Below, in pieces: positions 29,348-40,908 of a stretch of 64,000 nucleotides of DNA (positions are counted from its first letter, which is position 1; every line of letters starts with the position of its first letter). Under the pieces are notes generated by a model. The model had not been told where the DNA came from. It worked only from the letters and a program-made list of their open reading frames with translations, and ran no database searches. Both the position numbers and the translations under genes were made by a program. Source of the stretch: Hortaea werneckii (lineage: Eukaryota; Ascomycota; Dothideomycetes; Mycosphaerellales; Teratosphaeriaceae); assembly GCA_037044905.1 (NCBI GenBank), contig JBAOKB010000105.1, forward strand, positions 1-64,000, given 5' to 3'.

Positions 29348-30290
29348 TGTTTTTCGCTTTCGTTGTCCGTGAGATGGATGGGTTCTGTTGGGGTTTGAGG
29401 TTTCTGGTGGTTCACTGGGTCTTTCTTTTCGAACTGGGGTTTGTTTCGTCAGATGTGTCAGGCTGGTTTTTACAGGAGAGACAGATAAGAAGTACAGTAT
29501 TTCCTAAGAGGAAGGTCTTAAAAGAAAGGAAGGGAAGAGCTTCTACCTATTGTCCCTCGCCGGGATAAATGAGCATTTCCGGTCGCATCTCGAGGTTGCC
29601 GTTGGGTCTTTGTTAGGATGGGAGGCTCTTTGTGCTAATACTTGATCTTCTTTGTTCTGGCAAAACCGGGAACAGGATGGACCTGATCCGCAAATGGCTC
29701 TGATATTGTCGTTTGCCAACGGAGTCGGCGTGGACAGAGTGCTGAGAAGCGGGTCAATGTTTCAAATAGTCCACTTTCTTTCACTCTCGGGAGAATGCAT
29801 TGAGTTGCAGCTTTTGCCGCAGTCGAGATGAACATACATCGTGCCCTTGACGTAGGAATAGCCGAGCTCCAAGGACTTTGAACAAGTTTCAAATATCTGC
29901 AGGCTAAACTTGCTATAAGAATCCCAAAAATCGAAAGTATCTCATTGCTATAGAGGTAGTATTGTTAAGTAGAGGCACAATACAGTAGCATTAAGAGCGA
30001 AGAAGCTAACGGGGATTCATAAGTATAGCGTGGTATTGCTAGTTAAAGGATTCCTACATCGAGTTTGAACTGTATATCGTGTCTATCGGTCTTTTCTCAT
30101 AATGTAACGCCGAAACTGTATGATCACTGTAATCGAAAAAAAAAAAACCCCCCAAAAAAACCCCTTGCCCCGAAGTCTATCGCATATGGTTTCCCCGTCT
30201 AAATCCCTCCCGTTCTCCAAAGCGCCATCGCTGCAACGCAAAGATACCTTAGACTCATTGCTACCGAGTCCCAATTCGCATGTCTTCTCA
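29348..30290. other. Intergenic region holding one MITE and a homopolymer tract
   Basis: Upstream part is the promoter of the small secreted protein. An 86-codon minus frame at 29635-29892 abuts the MITE and has no features. A run of A, C, A, C homopolymers lies at about 30137-30166. No gene supported. Confidence 0.5.
29898..30074 (+). mobile_element. MITE copy 2 (subfamily B)
   Basis: 177 bp, starting TGCAGGCTAAACTTGCTATA and ending AGTTTGAACTGTA. The right end is intact (CAGTTCAAACT inverted); the left has two substitutions. It shares GGCACAATACAGTAGCATTA and AACGGGGATTCATAAGTATA with copy 4, which defines subfamily B. Confidence 0.87.
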
Positions 30291-32006
30291 TCACATCCTC
30301 CCCTCATCACCCTCCAAAGTCGAATTCGCCCTGAAAATCCTCACCTCGCGCCCCTCAAACCGCAACTTCGTCGTAAACATCGCCCTAACACCCCCCTGCG
30401 GCGCGCGGACCCGAGCATGGAACACCATATCGAACCCACCGTTGCCATCAGCGAGGACATCCGCGGATCCCGGGGCCAGAAGCCCATACGTCCCCGTCTT
30501 AAGCAGGGGCTTCGCAGCGCGGACGTAAGGCCCCGTGATTTTCTCCGCAGTAGCGTATTTGAGGTCGTAAGTCGGGGCGCGGGTGCAGCCGGAGGAGTAG
30601 AAGAGGAAGTAGATTCCGTCGGGGGATTTTGCGAGGACAGGAGCTTCGACGAGAGGGCCGTCGGATTCGATGCGGTCGAGGATAGTGATTTCCTCGCCGT
30701 CCTTTGTTAGGCCGTCGGGTTTCATCCTTTGGAGTTTGATGGGCGTGGGCATGATGGGGGCGACGGTGTTGCCGCAGGAGCCGCCGTGGCCGATGTTGTT
30801 ACCGTCGATTTTGTAGGCGATCCAGAGGGTGCCGTCGGTGTCGCGGAAGGGCTGGGCGTCGATTGCGCCGCCTTGGTCGAGGTGGCAGGCTAGGAGGTCC
30901 GGGGCGGGAGTGTATGGTCCGGCGGGATCGTCTGTCTCTGATACTGCGGCGCCGATGCAGTGGGGTGGTGGATGGCGACCTTTGACAGGCACGCGAGCGC
31001 TCTCAGTCTTGTTGTCTTCGGCGTGTTTGTTTGCAGAGTAGTACATGACGTACTTGTTGTCGGTATCACGCTTAATGATGCCAGGTGCCCAGACTTGAGA
31101 TTTGGGGATCTGAATCTTGCCCTTCGTCACGCCATGAGTGACCCATTCACCCACTTTGGGAAGAGGATCACGCTCGAAGTCCAGGAGGGTCCAGTTGATG
31201 AAGTTTTTGGATGTAGCGATCTGCACGTTGGACACGCCGAGCTCTTGTTCAGTAAAGTTCTTCGGCCGATCGATGATGCCGGCAGCATTATTTGTGGCGA
31301 AGGCGTAATAGGTACCGTCCTTTAGCACCAGTGTTGGATCAGGGAAATTCTCTAGTAGTGCGAGGCGGATTGGAGATCGTGGGTCAGTATGGACCATGTC
31401 GCCGGTTGGGTCATCAGTATGATGCTTGTTGTCGAAAGTGACTGCTACTGCCGCTGCTATGATGCCGAGAAGTAGTAATACCATTGCGGCGCCGACTAGG
31501 AATGCACCGCGTGACAAAAAAGAAAAGCGACGATTGTCTGGATGGTTGGTCTTCTCAGGATCTGGACTGATGGGCTTGGTAAAATGCTGCTGGAAGAAGG
31601 AGAGTTGCGGTTCCATTTTGGGCGCATGCTGCGAAGGAAGTCCGGATGCTGGTACAAGTCCGAGTGCTTTTATAGTTGATTCGCCGAAAGTGGATAATCG
31701 CCGCGCTAGGTCGTTGTGTTCAGGTGATTGCTTCGGTGGTGAATGATGATGATGATATTCGAGTGTTGTCGAGGCATGTGGACGTTTGGTCGAGGCGCGT
31801 GCGGCGGAGGCATCTGCACTTTCCATGCCGGCATCTCGCGGCGACGAGCAACTTTCATGTGTTCCGTCAGACTGAGAGAGGCCTATGAATGCACCTGCCG
31901 CCAGACTTCGCCGGCGGATCCATTCCCCAGCCGGTGAAGTCGGTGTCGTGGGAGCATATGCATTTGGCAGTCGGGGATGGACGTCGTCCACCGCGGATGA
32001 AGCCAT
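30291..32006 (-). CDS. Membrane-anchored GH43-family glycoside hydrolase
   Basis: Single exon, 571 aa. Residues 1-166 are a Ser/Pro/His-rich tail, 167-190 one membrane helix (GAFLVGAAMVLLLLGIIAAA), and 215-560 a five-bladed propeller of glycoside hydrolase family 43. Catalytic triad candidates are D223 (NFPDPTLVL, general base), D383 (AIDAQPF, pKa modulator) and E454 (LVEAPVL, general acid). Family members cleave arabinan, arabinoxylan or xylo-oligosaccharides. With no signal peptide and a single internal helix it should be a type II membrane protein with the catalytic domain outside or in the secretory lumen. Exact substrate not deducible. Confidence 0.88.
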   Translation of the reverse strand: MASSAVDDVHPRLPNAYAPTTPTSPAGEWIRRRSLAAGAFIGLSQSDGTHESCSSPRDAGMESADASAARASTKRPHASTTLEYHHHHSPPKQSPEHNDLARRLSTFGESTIKALGLVPASGLPSQHAPKMEPQLSFFQQHFTKPISPDPEKTNHPDNRRFSFLSRGAFLVGAAMVLLLLGIIAAAVAVTFDNKHHTDDPTGDMVHTDPRSPIRLALLENFPDPTLVLKDGTYYAFATNNAAGIIDRPKNFTEQELGVSNVQIATSKNFINWTLLDFERDPLPKVGEWVTHGVTKGKIQIPKSQVWAPGIIKRDTDNKYVMYYSANKHAEDNKTESARVPVKGRHPPPHCIGAAVSETDDPAGPYTPAPDLLACHLDQGGAIDAQPFRDTDGTLWIAYKIDGNNIGHGGSCGNTVAPIMPTPIKLQRMKPDGLTKDGEEITILDRIESDGPLVEAPVLAKSPDGIYFLFYSSGCTRAPTYDLKYATAEKITGPYVRAAKPLLKTGTYGLLAPGSADVLADGNGGFDMVFHARVRAPQGGVRAMFTTKLRFEGREVRIFRANSTLEGDEGRM

Positions 32007-34124
32007 GGCCTCACCAACCTAGATACTGGGTCCAAAAAGCCGCAATGGTTACGTACGCATTAGATATCAGCGATGAGCCACAAACTTTGCCGGGCAATTT
32101 CTTCGTGAGCTGACGGCCCGTGGAGGGACAGGCAAGCCGACTAAGGTCGATGAGAGGTATTACAGAGGTATCACAGTACTACAGCCCGATCCGGATGAGG
32201 CAAAGAGGGTGCCGACAAAGCACAAAGAGTATGCCCTATGGGATGAAAGGAAGAAGATACAGACATACAAAGCAAAGGGCTTGCGCGTTCGCACGTGCAT
32301 CGCTTGGGGATCCTAACTGCTTGTGGGTTTATAGCAGAGGTATCGGCGCTTCTGATGAAACAGATGAGGCCCCAGACACGAACACCTGGGCAGTCCAGTC
32401 CAGTCCAGTACGAGACAGGGGATATGGGATGCTGATTCAGCATGCGCGGCGTCTCACAGAGACGGAATTGCCGCCATGCGCAGGACTACCAATACAGGAC
32501 CATGGCGATGATGATCTGGCAAACGACACATCTGAACGGTAATGTCGATACATGACTGAGATATCAGCTGGTTGATATGGTTGATATGGTTGATATCGGT
32601 TGATATGGTGGATGCTGCGTCGGGTTTAAACTTCCCACCACCGATCCATCGCGAAAGCTTGGCCTGGACCCTGATGAGTAAGACGTCTTGCAGCCTCCGG
32701 GTCATCAATGCTTTCAACCCTCTGGTTGCTCTGTTCTTCATCCCAGGTCGCCCTGAAGATCCCCCAAATTTCACTTACAGAATGATGGAGACGCTGCGAA
32801 TCAGAGGTATTAAATCAAACCAGCGTTGGTCAACAATAGTCAGATCACGACGATCTACTCCTGGACCCAGAAACAAAAACCCAATGGCCAAAACAAGCCT
32901 AGTCATTCACGGCCCGTGACTCAATGAGCTAAGATACCCAAGACCCGGACCACAGGGACTGCGCCACCCTTTCATGCAGCCAGGAGTCTAGAATCCTTCA
33001 TTGTGTGTAGGCACCAGCATTCGAAGCGCTTCCATCCTTGGATCCTTTGACCGGGAGATGACTGTGGGTATAAGACTACCCAATCTGCAAGCCTAGCACA
33101 ATACGTGAACCGAGAGTACTGTACCTACCCTACCGCTTGCACTCCGAGCAACGAAGTGGGATCGTCGCGCGATTTAAGCATGGTTAAAAATACTCTAGTA
33201 TTTCCGCCCGGGTCTTTCGTGACCAGGGCTTGAACCACCCTCCCATTCTCCCCAGGCCACCCTCCTTCACGCTGGGATGAGACAGTGCTTACGTCCTCAA
33301 TATTGAGGCATTTAAATCATGGACCCGAAGCCGATGGAACCGACCGCCCCCGCAAAGTCATATCGTGGCGGAGCCATTCCTTTCGGGTTACAGGTGTTTG
33401 ATTTTTTGCATGTGATGCCGTATGCCGCGTGTTAGAACGCGTCTTGATAGAGAGATTGGGCGCGCGTGCGCGCCGGAATACGAAGTGCATCCACACGCGG
33501 CGATTTGTGGGCAGGCCGAAGTTTATTATAAATTTATCAAAGATCGCTACGGGCAGGTGACAGCAGGCAGGCAGCCATGCAACGTCGTAGGAGCTGAAGG
33601 TGGGATTGTAACATACAAGTCGGAAAATGAGTTTTTTTGCGAGTTAGCAGCGCCGAATAAGGCCGCTTTTAGCATACATGGGCGGTGAGTGCGGCTAACT
33701 TATGTATGTTCTTTGTTCTCCCACAAAGAGCTCTCGAGGGCCTTTTGCTGCAGCGTCACCTACAGTTACTTAAAGATACTCACTACGGGAGTTGGAACCC
33801 GCCATCCCTAAGGCCACTATCTCACGAACACGTTTTCAGAGCCGTGGACGTATACAGTGCCGCAGCAATGAACCACCTTCTCATCTATTCAGCATCGCTG
33901 CTGTTCGTCCAGACCTTGCTCACACTCGAGAAGCACCGCACATTTACTCAACTATCCGAGCTCTGGCGCTTCTGGGCTGCAGCTAATCGCCCCAAGAACA
34001 AAGTCCAAGCACCATCATCGCCAGCATCGATCCGACGGATAGTACGCAGAAGATGAAATCCCAGCTTCCTCGACGACACAAATCCAATGAAAACCCCATA
34101 AACCAAAGCACCAGACGACCAATC
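32007..34124. other. 2.1-kb region without a supported gene
   Basis: Contains a 9-bp microsatellite at 32570-32606. Several plus-strand frames (32120-32542, 32572-32919, 33422-33688) have no domain and weak coding character. A 62-codon frame at 33868-34056, starting with a hydrophobic stretch (MNHLLIYSASLLFV) and ending basic, could be a small protein gene, but support is thin. Confidence 0.4.
32570..32606 (+). repeat. Four-copy GGTTGATAT microsatellite
   Basis: Three contiguous units (32570-32596) then one base and a fourth unit (32598-32606). Confidence 0.9.
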
Positions 34125-35102
34125 CTACGTACGTCGAAAAAGCAAAAGCGTACAACTAGGGGCAAAGACCAACTTCGTCTGCTCACCAACCACCCGCTTC
34201 AGCCGGTCAGCAATAACACGGATAGGATCCAGCTCCGTATCCACTTTCCCCGGATTCGCCTCCCGCCATCGAATAACCGGCCCACTACTCCCAAGGCCCC
34301 TTAAGCCGCCTTGCAAATCGACTTCGCGTCCGAGAAGATACGGTCCGGGAGAGCCATCAGACAAAGGAGGCGCCGAAGGCACACCCTCACGATCCCAATG
34401 TTTCCGCTCGAAAGCCGCTTTGTCGAAGAGAGCGGCGCAGGGGTTCTCCGCATCCTCGCCATCCGCTGCCGTCGAGGGAGAAGGAAGCGGCGACCAAGGC
34501 AAAGGCAGGTCATCGTAACACTGCCTCGCGAGCCGGTTTCCGGGCGTCATGTAGGGGCCTAACAGTTCGTCTTCGAGGGTATGGAGGAAAGTCTGAATTT
34601 CCCTATACCTTGGTACCGAAGGGTGGCAGTAGTAGGAGCTCGTGGTCCAGATGGCGAGGGTGCCGCCGGGTCTGAGCGCTTGGGCGGCGGAGAGGTAGAA
34701 AGCGGGGAACTGGAACCAATGGGCGGCCATGGCGACGGTGACGAGGTCGATGGAGTTGGGGTTGAAGCCTGCTTGGTGGAGGATGGTCGGGTCGCCGCAG
34801 TGTTCGGCTTCAGCGGTGAGGAACGTGGTTCGGTGGGTGAGGTGGCGGGAGCGGGCTTCGGTTTGGGCTTGTTCGATCATTTGCTCGCTGGCGTCGCTGC
34901 CGATGCAGTGGGTGAAGTAGTTCAGGAGGTCCCAGACGGCTTTGCCGGGCCCGGTGCCGACGTCCATGCAGAGGTCGCGTTTGCCTTGGTGGTAATCGAG
35001 GATGGTTTCGTAGAGGGGTTGAGGGTAAGAGCCGCCTCGGCCTGAAGCGTATGCAGCGGCTTGTTGGGCCGTGAAGTTGCGGAAGGTGGTGTCTGTAGAC
35101 AT
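34125..35102 (-). CDS. Class I SAM-dependent methyltransferase (Crg1/Tmt1-like)
   Basis: Single exon, 325 aa. Rossmann motif I is LCMDVGTGPGKAV; motif II-like GSDASEQMIEQA; motif IV SIDLVTVAMAAHWF; post-motif LRPGGTLAIWTTSSYY. This pattern and the N-terminal FRNFTAQQAAAYASGR fit the yeast Crg1/Tmt1 branch (trans-aconitate or lipid methylation). Substrate cannot be read from sequence. A proline-rich insert (about 205-220) and the PGPYLLGREVDLQGGLRG segment occur in the C-terminal substrate-binding half. No targeting signal, so cytosolic. Its start is about 350 bp from the 3' end of the UNC-50 gene, same strand. Confidence 0.85.
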   Translation of the reverse strand: MSTDTTFRNFTAQQAAAYASGRGGSYPQPLYETILDYHQGKRDLCMDVGTGPGKAVWDLLNYFTHCIGSDASEQMIEQAQTEARSRHLTHRTTFLTAEAEHCGDPTILHQAGFNPNSIDLVTVAMAAHWFQFPAFYLSAAQALRPGGTLAIWTTSSYYCHPSVPRYREIQTFLHTLEDELLGPYMTPGNRLARQCYDDLPLPWSPLPSPSTAADGEDAENPCAALFDKAAFERKHWDREGVPSAPPLSDGSPGPYLLGREVDLQGGLRGLGSSGPVIRWREANPGKVDTELDPIRVIADRLKRVVGEQTKLVFAPSCTLLLFRRT

Positions 35103-35451
35103 GGAGGAGGTAATCCTGATTCAGGAAGCACGAATTGGGATAGCAGTAAGCTGGTTATTGTAGTCGCGACAGGTTTAGAGAACGAACGCTCAACGCCCCA
35201 GAGTTTGACAGCGTCAGATATTCCACCCTGCTGTTCTAGATGAGTGAGTCAGAATAAATATGGAGGTATAGTACATACCTAGATAGGAACCAGCGAACGG
35301 CAGACCCAGCGCTTCTGCATCGGCGTGATCCTACAAATCCGTTCCGACGTCCGCTTGACCCGAGCAAGATCCGATGTAACCGGATTAAACAAGCGCATCG
35401 AACGGCTGGTCAAGAACATACTCAGATATGATGAAGGGTGCATACAATACT
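35103..35451. other. Intergenic, promoter of the methyltransferase gene
   Basis: 349 bp; nothing recognisable beyond the expected upstream region and the 3' end of the UNC-50 transcript. Confidence 0.5.
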
Positions 35452-36564
35452 CTATACAGGCTTTCTAAGGTTGACTCCGCACCATAACACGGGTGCGAGG
35501 TTAGTTGCGCAGTCAAACGTAAACAGGCTGATGACCCATAGGATCACTAGGACCGGGATCGGGGCAAGGAGGACTTCCGTTCGGCTCAGGAAGGGGAGAG
35601 CTACACGTTTTTCTGTCAGAAAATGCCGTCTTCGTGTTGCTGAATATAAAGGCTAGAGGATGAGACGTACCATTGAAGCCGAGGAAGATGATGATAAAAT
35701 AATAACTCAGGGCGAGGAGGAACATGGTGTTCCCGAAAAAGTTCGAGACCCAGTAGTCCTGCGCTATAAGCGGCATCAAGAGGAATTGTAGGACGTAGAG
35801 GAAGACCCAGATCGGTGTGAAAGCTCGGATTGAAACCTAGAGTAGTGGGATCATGTCAGCATGTTTGAACATTCATACCAGCAAATCACATCAGCGCTAA
35901 GGCTTTTAGTAGGAGACGCACATCGAAGCAATAGCCAAACTCCAATTCCTCCTCTCCGCCATTCGGCGGCCCAAAAAGCCCCTGTCGTCGCTTGCCGAGT
36001 ACCTTGCCCACTAGAAAGTACATGAGCGTGCTGACGATCACGCTCGAGCCGAGCAAGTGGAAGAGCACGAAGGCGAAGGAGATTTTGACTGCGCGGCCGA
36101 AACCATCGGCATAAGCTAGTCCCCATGCGAGGCCGGTCAGCCAGAAGAAGAGGGAGAGGAGGTAGGTGAAGGCCGGGTCGGCGCGGTGGTAGGAGTTTTT
36201 CGTCTCTGAGGTCTATGTTAGCATCATTTTTTTCAAAGACACAGCACTCCGTTGGAAAGATGTACGTTTCTACATCCCGTGTCAGTCATACTAGTAGTGC
36301 GGCAATGCTTGGAGCAGACAGAGGAAACGTACATGATAGTAGATGTTCCGGAAGACTTTCTTGGGCGCGATGATGAGATTGATCATTTCCCATACTGCCT
36401 GGAGTGGAACGGTCAGCAAATTTTCTACACCGTAAACACTGGTGGAGCGTTGGCTGTCTCCATGGAAATTTGCTTACCGTCTCGAAGTCCATGGAGGTGA
36501 ACTTGAAGAGGCGTCGGAAGAAAGGGGGCACCTTCATGGCGCTTCGTCTTTGTGAGGGAGGCAT
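35452..36564 (-). CDS. GMH1: UNC-50/Gmh1 Golgi membrane protein
   Basis: Six exons (minus): 36564-36478, 36398-36333, 36269-36266, 36205-35922, 35836-35671, 35600-35452, giving 251 aa. Introns are 60-85 nt with GT-AG ends. The third exon is only 4 nt (AAAC); it is needed to keep frame and to make HKQTK, which matches the human UNC50 RKQTK. The product has the family signature FRRLFKFTSMDFE, then RADPAFTYLLSLFFWL, GYCFDVSIRAFTPIW and FLGFNALPFLSRTE, with about five membrane helices. Yeast Gmh1 and animal UNC-50 are Golgi proteins linked to Arf-GEF recruitment and receptor trafficking. Convergent neighbours: none; it is divergent from RNA14 across an 800-bp promoter region. Confidence 0.92.
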
Positions 36565-37363
36565 GGGGCAATGTCGTCGTCTCCCTGAGACTGTTCGGTG
36601 AGAAAGGGTGGTCTTCTATTATCGTCAATCGAAGCGTGGCAACACTTCCATGCCGTTCTGCCTAGAAGGCTGGTAGCTGACTCCAGTATTTGCAGCCGCT
36701 GTGTGTAGTCACGCTGTAGGCGGAGTAGAAAAGTGGACTATTGTTCGGTCTGTGCCGTTCCCGTGATGCTGGTAACCTGCTGCCCCTGCTCGGGTTTTGG
36801 CCCAAGTAGTCCTCGAGATTCGAGTCTTGGGTCAATATTCACTTGACGCTTCCAAGGTTGGAATGATTGAATGGCCGAGATGTCGGGATCGGTCGCCGGG
36901 AGAGACGCGCGACGCTTTAGTGCCGGGAATAGCCGCTGCGGGCTTTGTCATGCATTGCAGGTTCTTCCGGATGAAGCAGGTAAGCCGACTCGGTTGCCTT
37001 TGCGACTTCCATTTGAGCTTTGCGACAGACAACCACCACCACCACCACCCACCTCCCACCTCCACCTCCACCCCTACCCCTCTACCTCCGCCACCATCAC
37101 CACCAAGACCACCACCTCCTCCCCTCCTCCTCCATCTCTTTTCCTCCATCAATCACCCTTACACCGTCTTCCATTCATTGTTGTCTCCGCCTCGCTCCAG
37201 CATCCAAGTCAGAAGTCCACACCTGACCTGTAACCCCGGCGACGACCACACGCGCTCCGAAGCTGGCCTGCGCGGCCTGGCCTCGCCCGACATCCTTTCG
37301 TGACCCATCACTATTGCTATCTTCTCCGATCGCGGGACTGCAGGTGTCAGGGTAAGTGAAAAC
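36565..37363. other. Intergenic between divergent UNC-50 and RNA14 genes
   Basis: 800 bp. Contains a CACCAC-rich tract around 37035-37135, presumably leader of the RNA14 transcript. The frames across it are Pro/His low complexity and not credible genes. Confidence 0.5.
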
Positions 37364-40300
37364 ATGGCCGAGTATGATCCGTCGGGTCTGCCCGACATGA
37401 GCGTAGACGTGAGCGAGCAGCCGGAGCAGCAGCAGCAGCAGCAGCAGAGCGACTCCAACGTCCAGGACGCCGGCGACGAAGAAGACGACGATTACGACCC
37501 GACCAGCTTCAACTTCGGCGGCGATGGCGCAAACGACGCCCCCATGGCCGAAGCCCCACCACAGCCCGCGCATCCCGAAGGCGCCGCCGCGCCCGCCGAG
37601 CAAACCAGCAAGCCCCGCACAGTCGGCGGCTTTATTATGGAAGAGAGCGACGACGAGGAAGAACATCAGAATCAAAATCAAAACAATCATAGTATAAACG
37701 CGGACGTGCCACCGCCGTCACAGCTCAATGGGACAGCGGGCGCGCAGTCCGGCCTGGGTGCGGCAGCCGTCTCAGACGCTGCGCAGCAAATGGCCGCGAC
37801 TCAGGATGTATCAACTCTAGCTAGTGAACCTACACAAGACTCTGCCGCTGCTCAGAACGCTCAAGCTCAAGCACAAGCACAAGCCAGTCTCAATGGGTCC
37901 ACTGCTGCCACTCCTACTCCACTCCCTGCCTCTACCAGTGTTGACCCTTCCTCTGCTTCCGCTTTCACTGCTCCAGCTGCATCTCTACCTGTTGCTCAAG
38001 GTGCTCAAGATATTGTCTCACCCGCAGCCGCCGGTACACACGGCACAACGTCTGTATCTGCGACCCCCAAGCCGAGTGTCAATGGCGTGACCGCGCCTTC
38101 GGACAATCCTCCCACACCTCAGATCCCAACTTCCTCAGCACGCTTGCCACATGACAAAGTCGGCCGGCTTGAAGACCGCATCAAAGAAGATCCAAAGGCC
38201 GACACCGCCGCTTGGCTTGAACTCGTCCATCACTACCGTGAGAAGGATCAGATCGACAACGTGCGCAGGACATATGATCGCATGCTAGAGTATTTCCCGA
38301 CTGCTGTACGTATCATCTCCGACTTGTCTCTCATGAGATGCCCTTGCATGGCATTGATTCTTAACGCCATCATGCTCTTCCGTTGCTTCCCTCCCTGTCT
38401 CAGAGAGCAGGCTAGCTGACCTTCGTTTAGCCCTCACTATGGACCGCTTACGTAGGCCTGGAGGTCTCGGTCTTTGATCGCAGTCGCATCGACGCTCTTT
38501 TCAGCCGTGGCTTACCTACCGTTCCAAATGTCGAGCTCTGGACCATGTACCTCGACTACCTCCGCCGGATTTTCCCACTTATCCCGGATCCATCCGGTCA
38601 ATCTCGTACTATCATCACGCAAGGCTTTGAGGCCGTGCTGGATGCTGTGGGGATCGATCCAGACTCTGGAAATCTCTGGCGCGAGTATGTGGACTTTGTA
38701 AAGAGCGGTCCGGGCGTCATTGGCGGACAAGGCTGGCAAGACCAGCAGAAGTCAGACCTCTTGCGTAAAGCTTATCAGCGCGCAGTGAAGGTCCCGATGG
38801 CGCAAGACATACTGTCGAAGCTCTGGAAAGAGTACGACCACTTCGAATCCGCCAACTCTTCTAACAAAGCACAAGGGCGAAAGAATGTGCAGGAAATGGG
38901 CCCACACTATATGTCTGCCAGGTCCGCTAGGCACAATTTCGACAAATTCTTCGAAGGACTGGACCGCAAGAGCTTGCCTATGCTGCCGCCCGTACACGGT
39001 TACGAGGGCGAGGATCAGTTCGGGGATCAAGTCGAGAAGTGGAAGACGTGGATCGATTGGGAGACATCTGATCCTGTTAGTCTCAGGGAAGATGAAACTC
39101 CACTCTACCGCAAGCGTGTGCTCTACGCTTTCAAGCAGGCAGTGGCCTCGCTCAGGTTCTACCCGCAGATCTGGTTTGATGCCGCACAGTGGTGCTACGA
39201 TACCGCCGCTACGACACCTGAGGTCAGCGTGCAGGAGGAGTTGGCGACTCAGGGTGACGACTTCTTAGAACAGGGTAGTGACGCCAATCCGGAGAGCGTG
39301 CTGCTCTGTCTGAAGAGAGCCGACAAATTAGAGACGACAAAGCTTGACCTTGGCAGCTTGGACGCACAGACGATACAGAGTAATGGCGAAAAGCTCGATG
39401 TGCCGTTTGAACACTGCCACAAGGCGCTCTATGCTCTGAAGGACACTTTCATCCAGAGGGAAAAGGATGGAATCGCAGCTGTTCGGGAGCATTTTGCCAG
39501 CTTGCCGCCTGAAGAAGAACCAGAGCCTGCCGAGCAGGCGGAAGACGATGACGAGGATGAAGAGTCGCCCGCAGCCGAGAAGCCGAAGAGTCGGCAGGAG
39601 CAGATGGAAGCGCAGATTAAGAATCTGCAAAACATCTCCAAAGCTCGTCTCGAAGACCTCAAGAAGACTATCAGCTATGTTTGGGTCGCAAAGATGCGGG
39701 CTTTCCGCCGTGTGCAAGGACAGGGCAACCTTACCACAAAGGTTCCCAAAGGCTTCCGTGGTGTTTTCAAAGAGGCTCGTCCACGGGGCCAGCTCACATC
39801 GGAAGTTTACGTTGCATCGGCGCTGACGGAGTGGTTCTGTCACCAAGACCCATCTGCCATGAAGATCTTTGAGCGCGGCCTTAAGCTCTTCCCGACTGAC
39901 GAGGCGTATGCCGAGGCTTACGTACGATTCCTGGTCGAACAGAAGCACGATCTTGTTAATGCTAGAGTCGTGTTCGAAACGACTATCACCAAAATCGTCG
40001 GACCGCAGCAGGGTGCGGCGATGATGGCCAACACGAATGCGAACGCGAAGGAGACCAAGGAGCAAGAAGAAGATGATCTGAAGAAGAAGGATCGCGTCAG
40101 AGGTCTGTTGTGGTATATGCATGACTACGAGAGCAAGTATGGCGATCTAGCTCAGATTCAGAAGCTGGAGAAGAGGATGAGGGAGCTGTATCCCGACGAG
40201 CCGGAAGTCTCACGGTTCGCATCCCGATTTGCTGAGCCTCAGTTTGATGGTATTGCCGTGCAACTCGTCCTCAGTGAGAGTCAGGTCAGGCCGAGAGCGA

Positions 40301-40908
40301 CGCCCTTGCCTACCGTGGTACAGCAACCCCCACCCGCCGGCGCTCCACCCATGATCCCAGGCTTGCCGCCCGTCGGCATGGCCAGCCCGGACCAAGGCGG
40401 TCTCAGACTAGGTCCGCAGGGTCCCTACATGGCATCCCCCAAGCGACCCCTCGACGACATGGACAGCGATGCCGAGCACCAGCGCAAATTCGCCCGTGCC
40501 GAATCGCCCCTGAAAGGCGCAGCCGGCCGTCGCGGAGCCGGCGGCAACCAACCCGCCGTCCTCGGCAGTCTCGCCCAAGGCCCTGCCGTCAGCGGCGGAA
40601 GCGGCTTCATCACCAAGAACTACGTCCCACCCGGCGCGCCGCAGGCTGCTCAGCAGTTCATCCAACACGGCCCTGCCCCACTGCCCCGCGATATCAACTT
40701 CTTGCTCAGCATCCTCCCCCACGCGGGGATTTACGACTACGTCTTCTTCGACCCGAGGAAGGCGATCGACTTCCTGAGGAACATCAATCTAGAGCCGGCG
40801 CGGATGAAGTATGGTGGAGGTACTGGGGCTGGGATGCTTGGCGGCGGCGGGGGCCAAATGCCGCCGCCGCCGACAGCGTCGTCGTCCGCGGGGTATCCTG
40901 GTCGCTAG
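37364..40908 (+). CDS. RNA14: mRNA 3'-end-processing protein RNA14 (CstF-77)
   Basis: Exons 37364-38305 and 38431-40908 (phase 0; 125-nt intron with CTGAC branch site) encode 1139 aa. The N-terminal 270 residues are acidic and low complexity, with a seven-Gln run from seven CAG codons (37427-37447). From LPHDKVGRLEDRIKEDPKAD onward come HAT repeats (AWLELVHHYREK, LWTAYVGLEVSV, LWREYVDFVK, LWKEYDHFE and WIDWE) forming the Suf domain. The C-terminus has the monkeytail-like segment (LPRDINFLLSILPHAGIYDY) that binds Rna15/Hrp1. RNA14 is a scaffold of cleavage factor IA in the nucleus. An extra acidic insert (EEEPEPAEQAEDDDEDEES) lies mid-protein. Confidence 0.94.

Noticed and set aside
32120..32542. 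A 140-codon plus-strand frame
   Set aside because: No domain, no signal peptide, random-looking composition, and no splice partner.
33215..33260. T-arm-like GGTTCAAGCCC (minus strand), possible tRNA
   Set aside because: The five-base stem does not pair and no D-arm or acceptor stem can be built around it.
36797..37303. A 168-codon plus-strand frame rich in His and Pro before RNA14
   Set aside because: It is a translated CACCAC/CTCC low-complexity leader without coding features.
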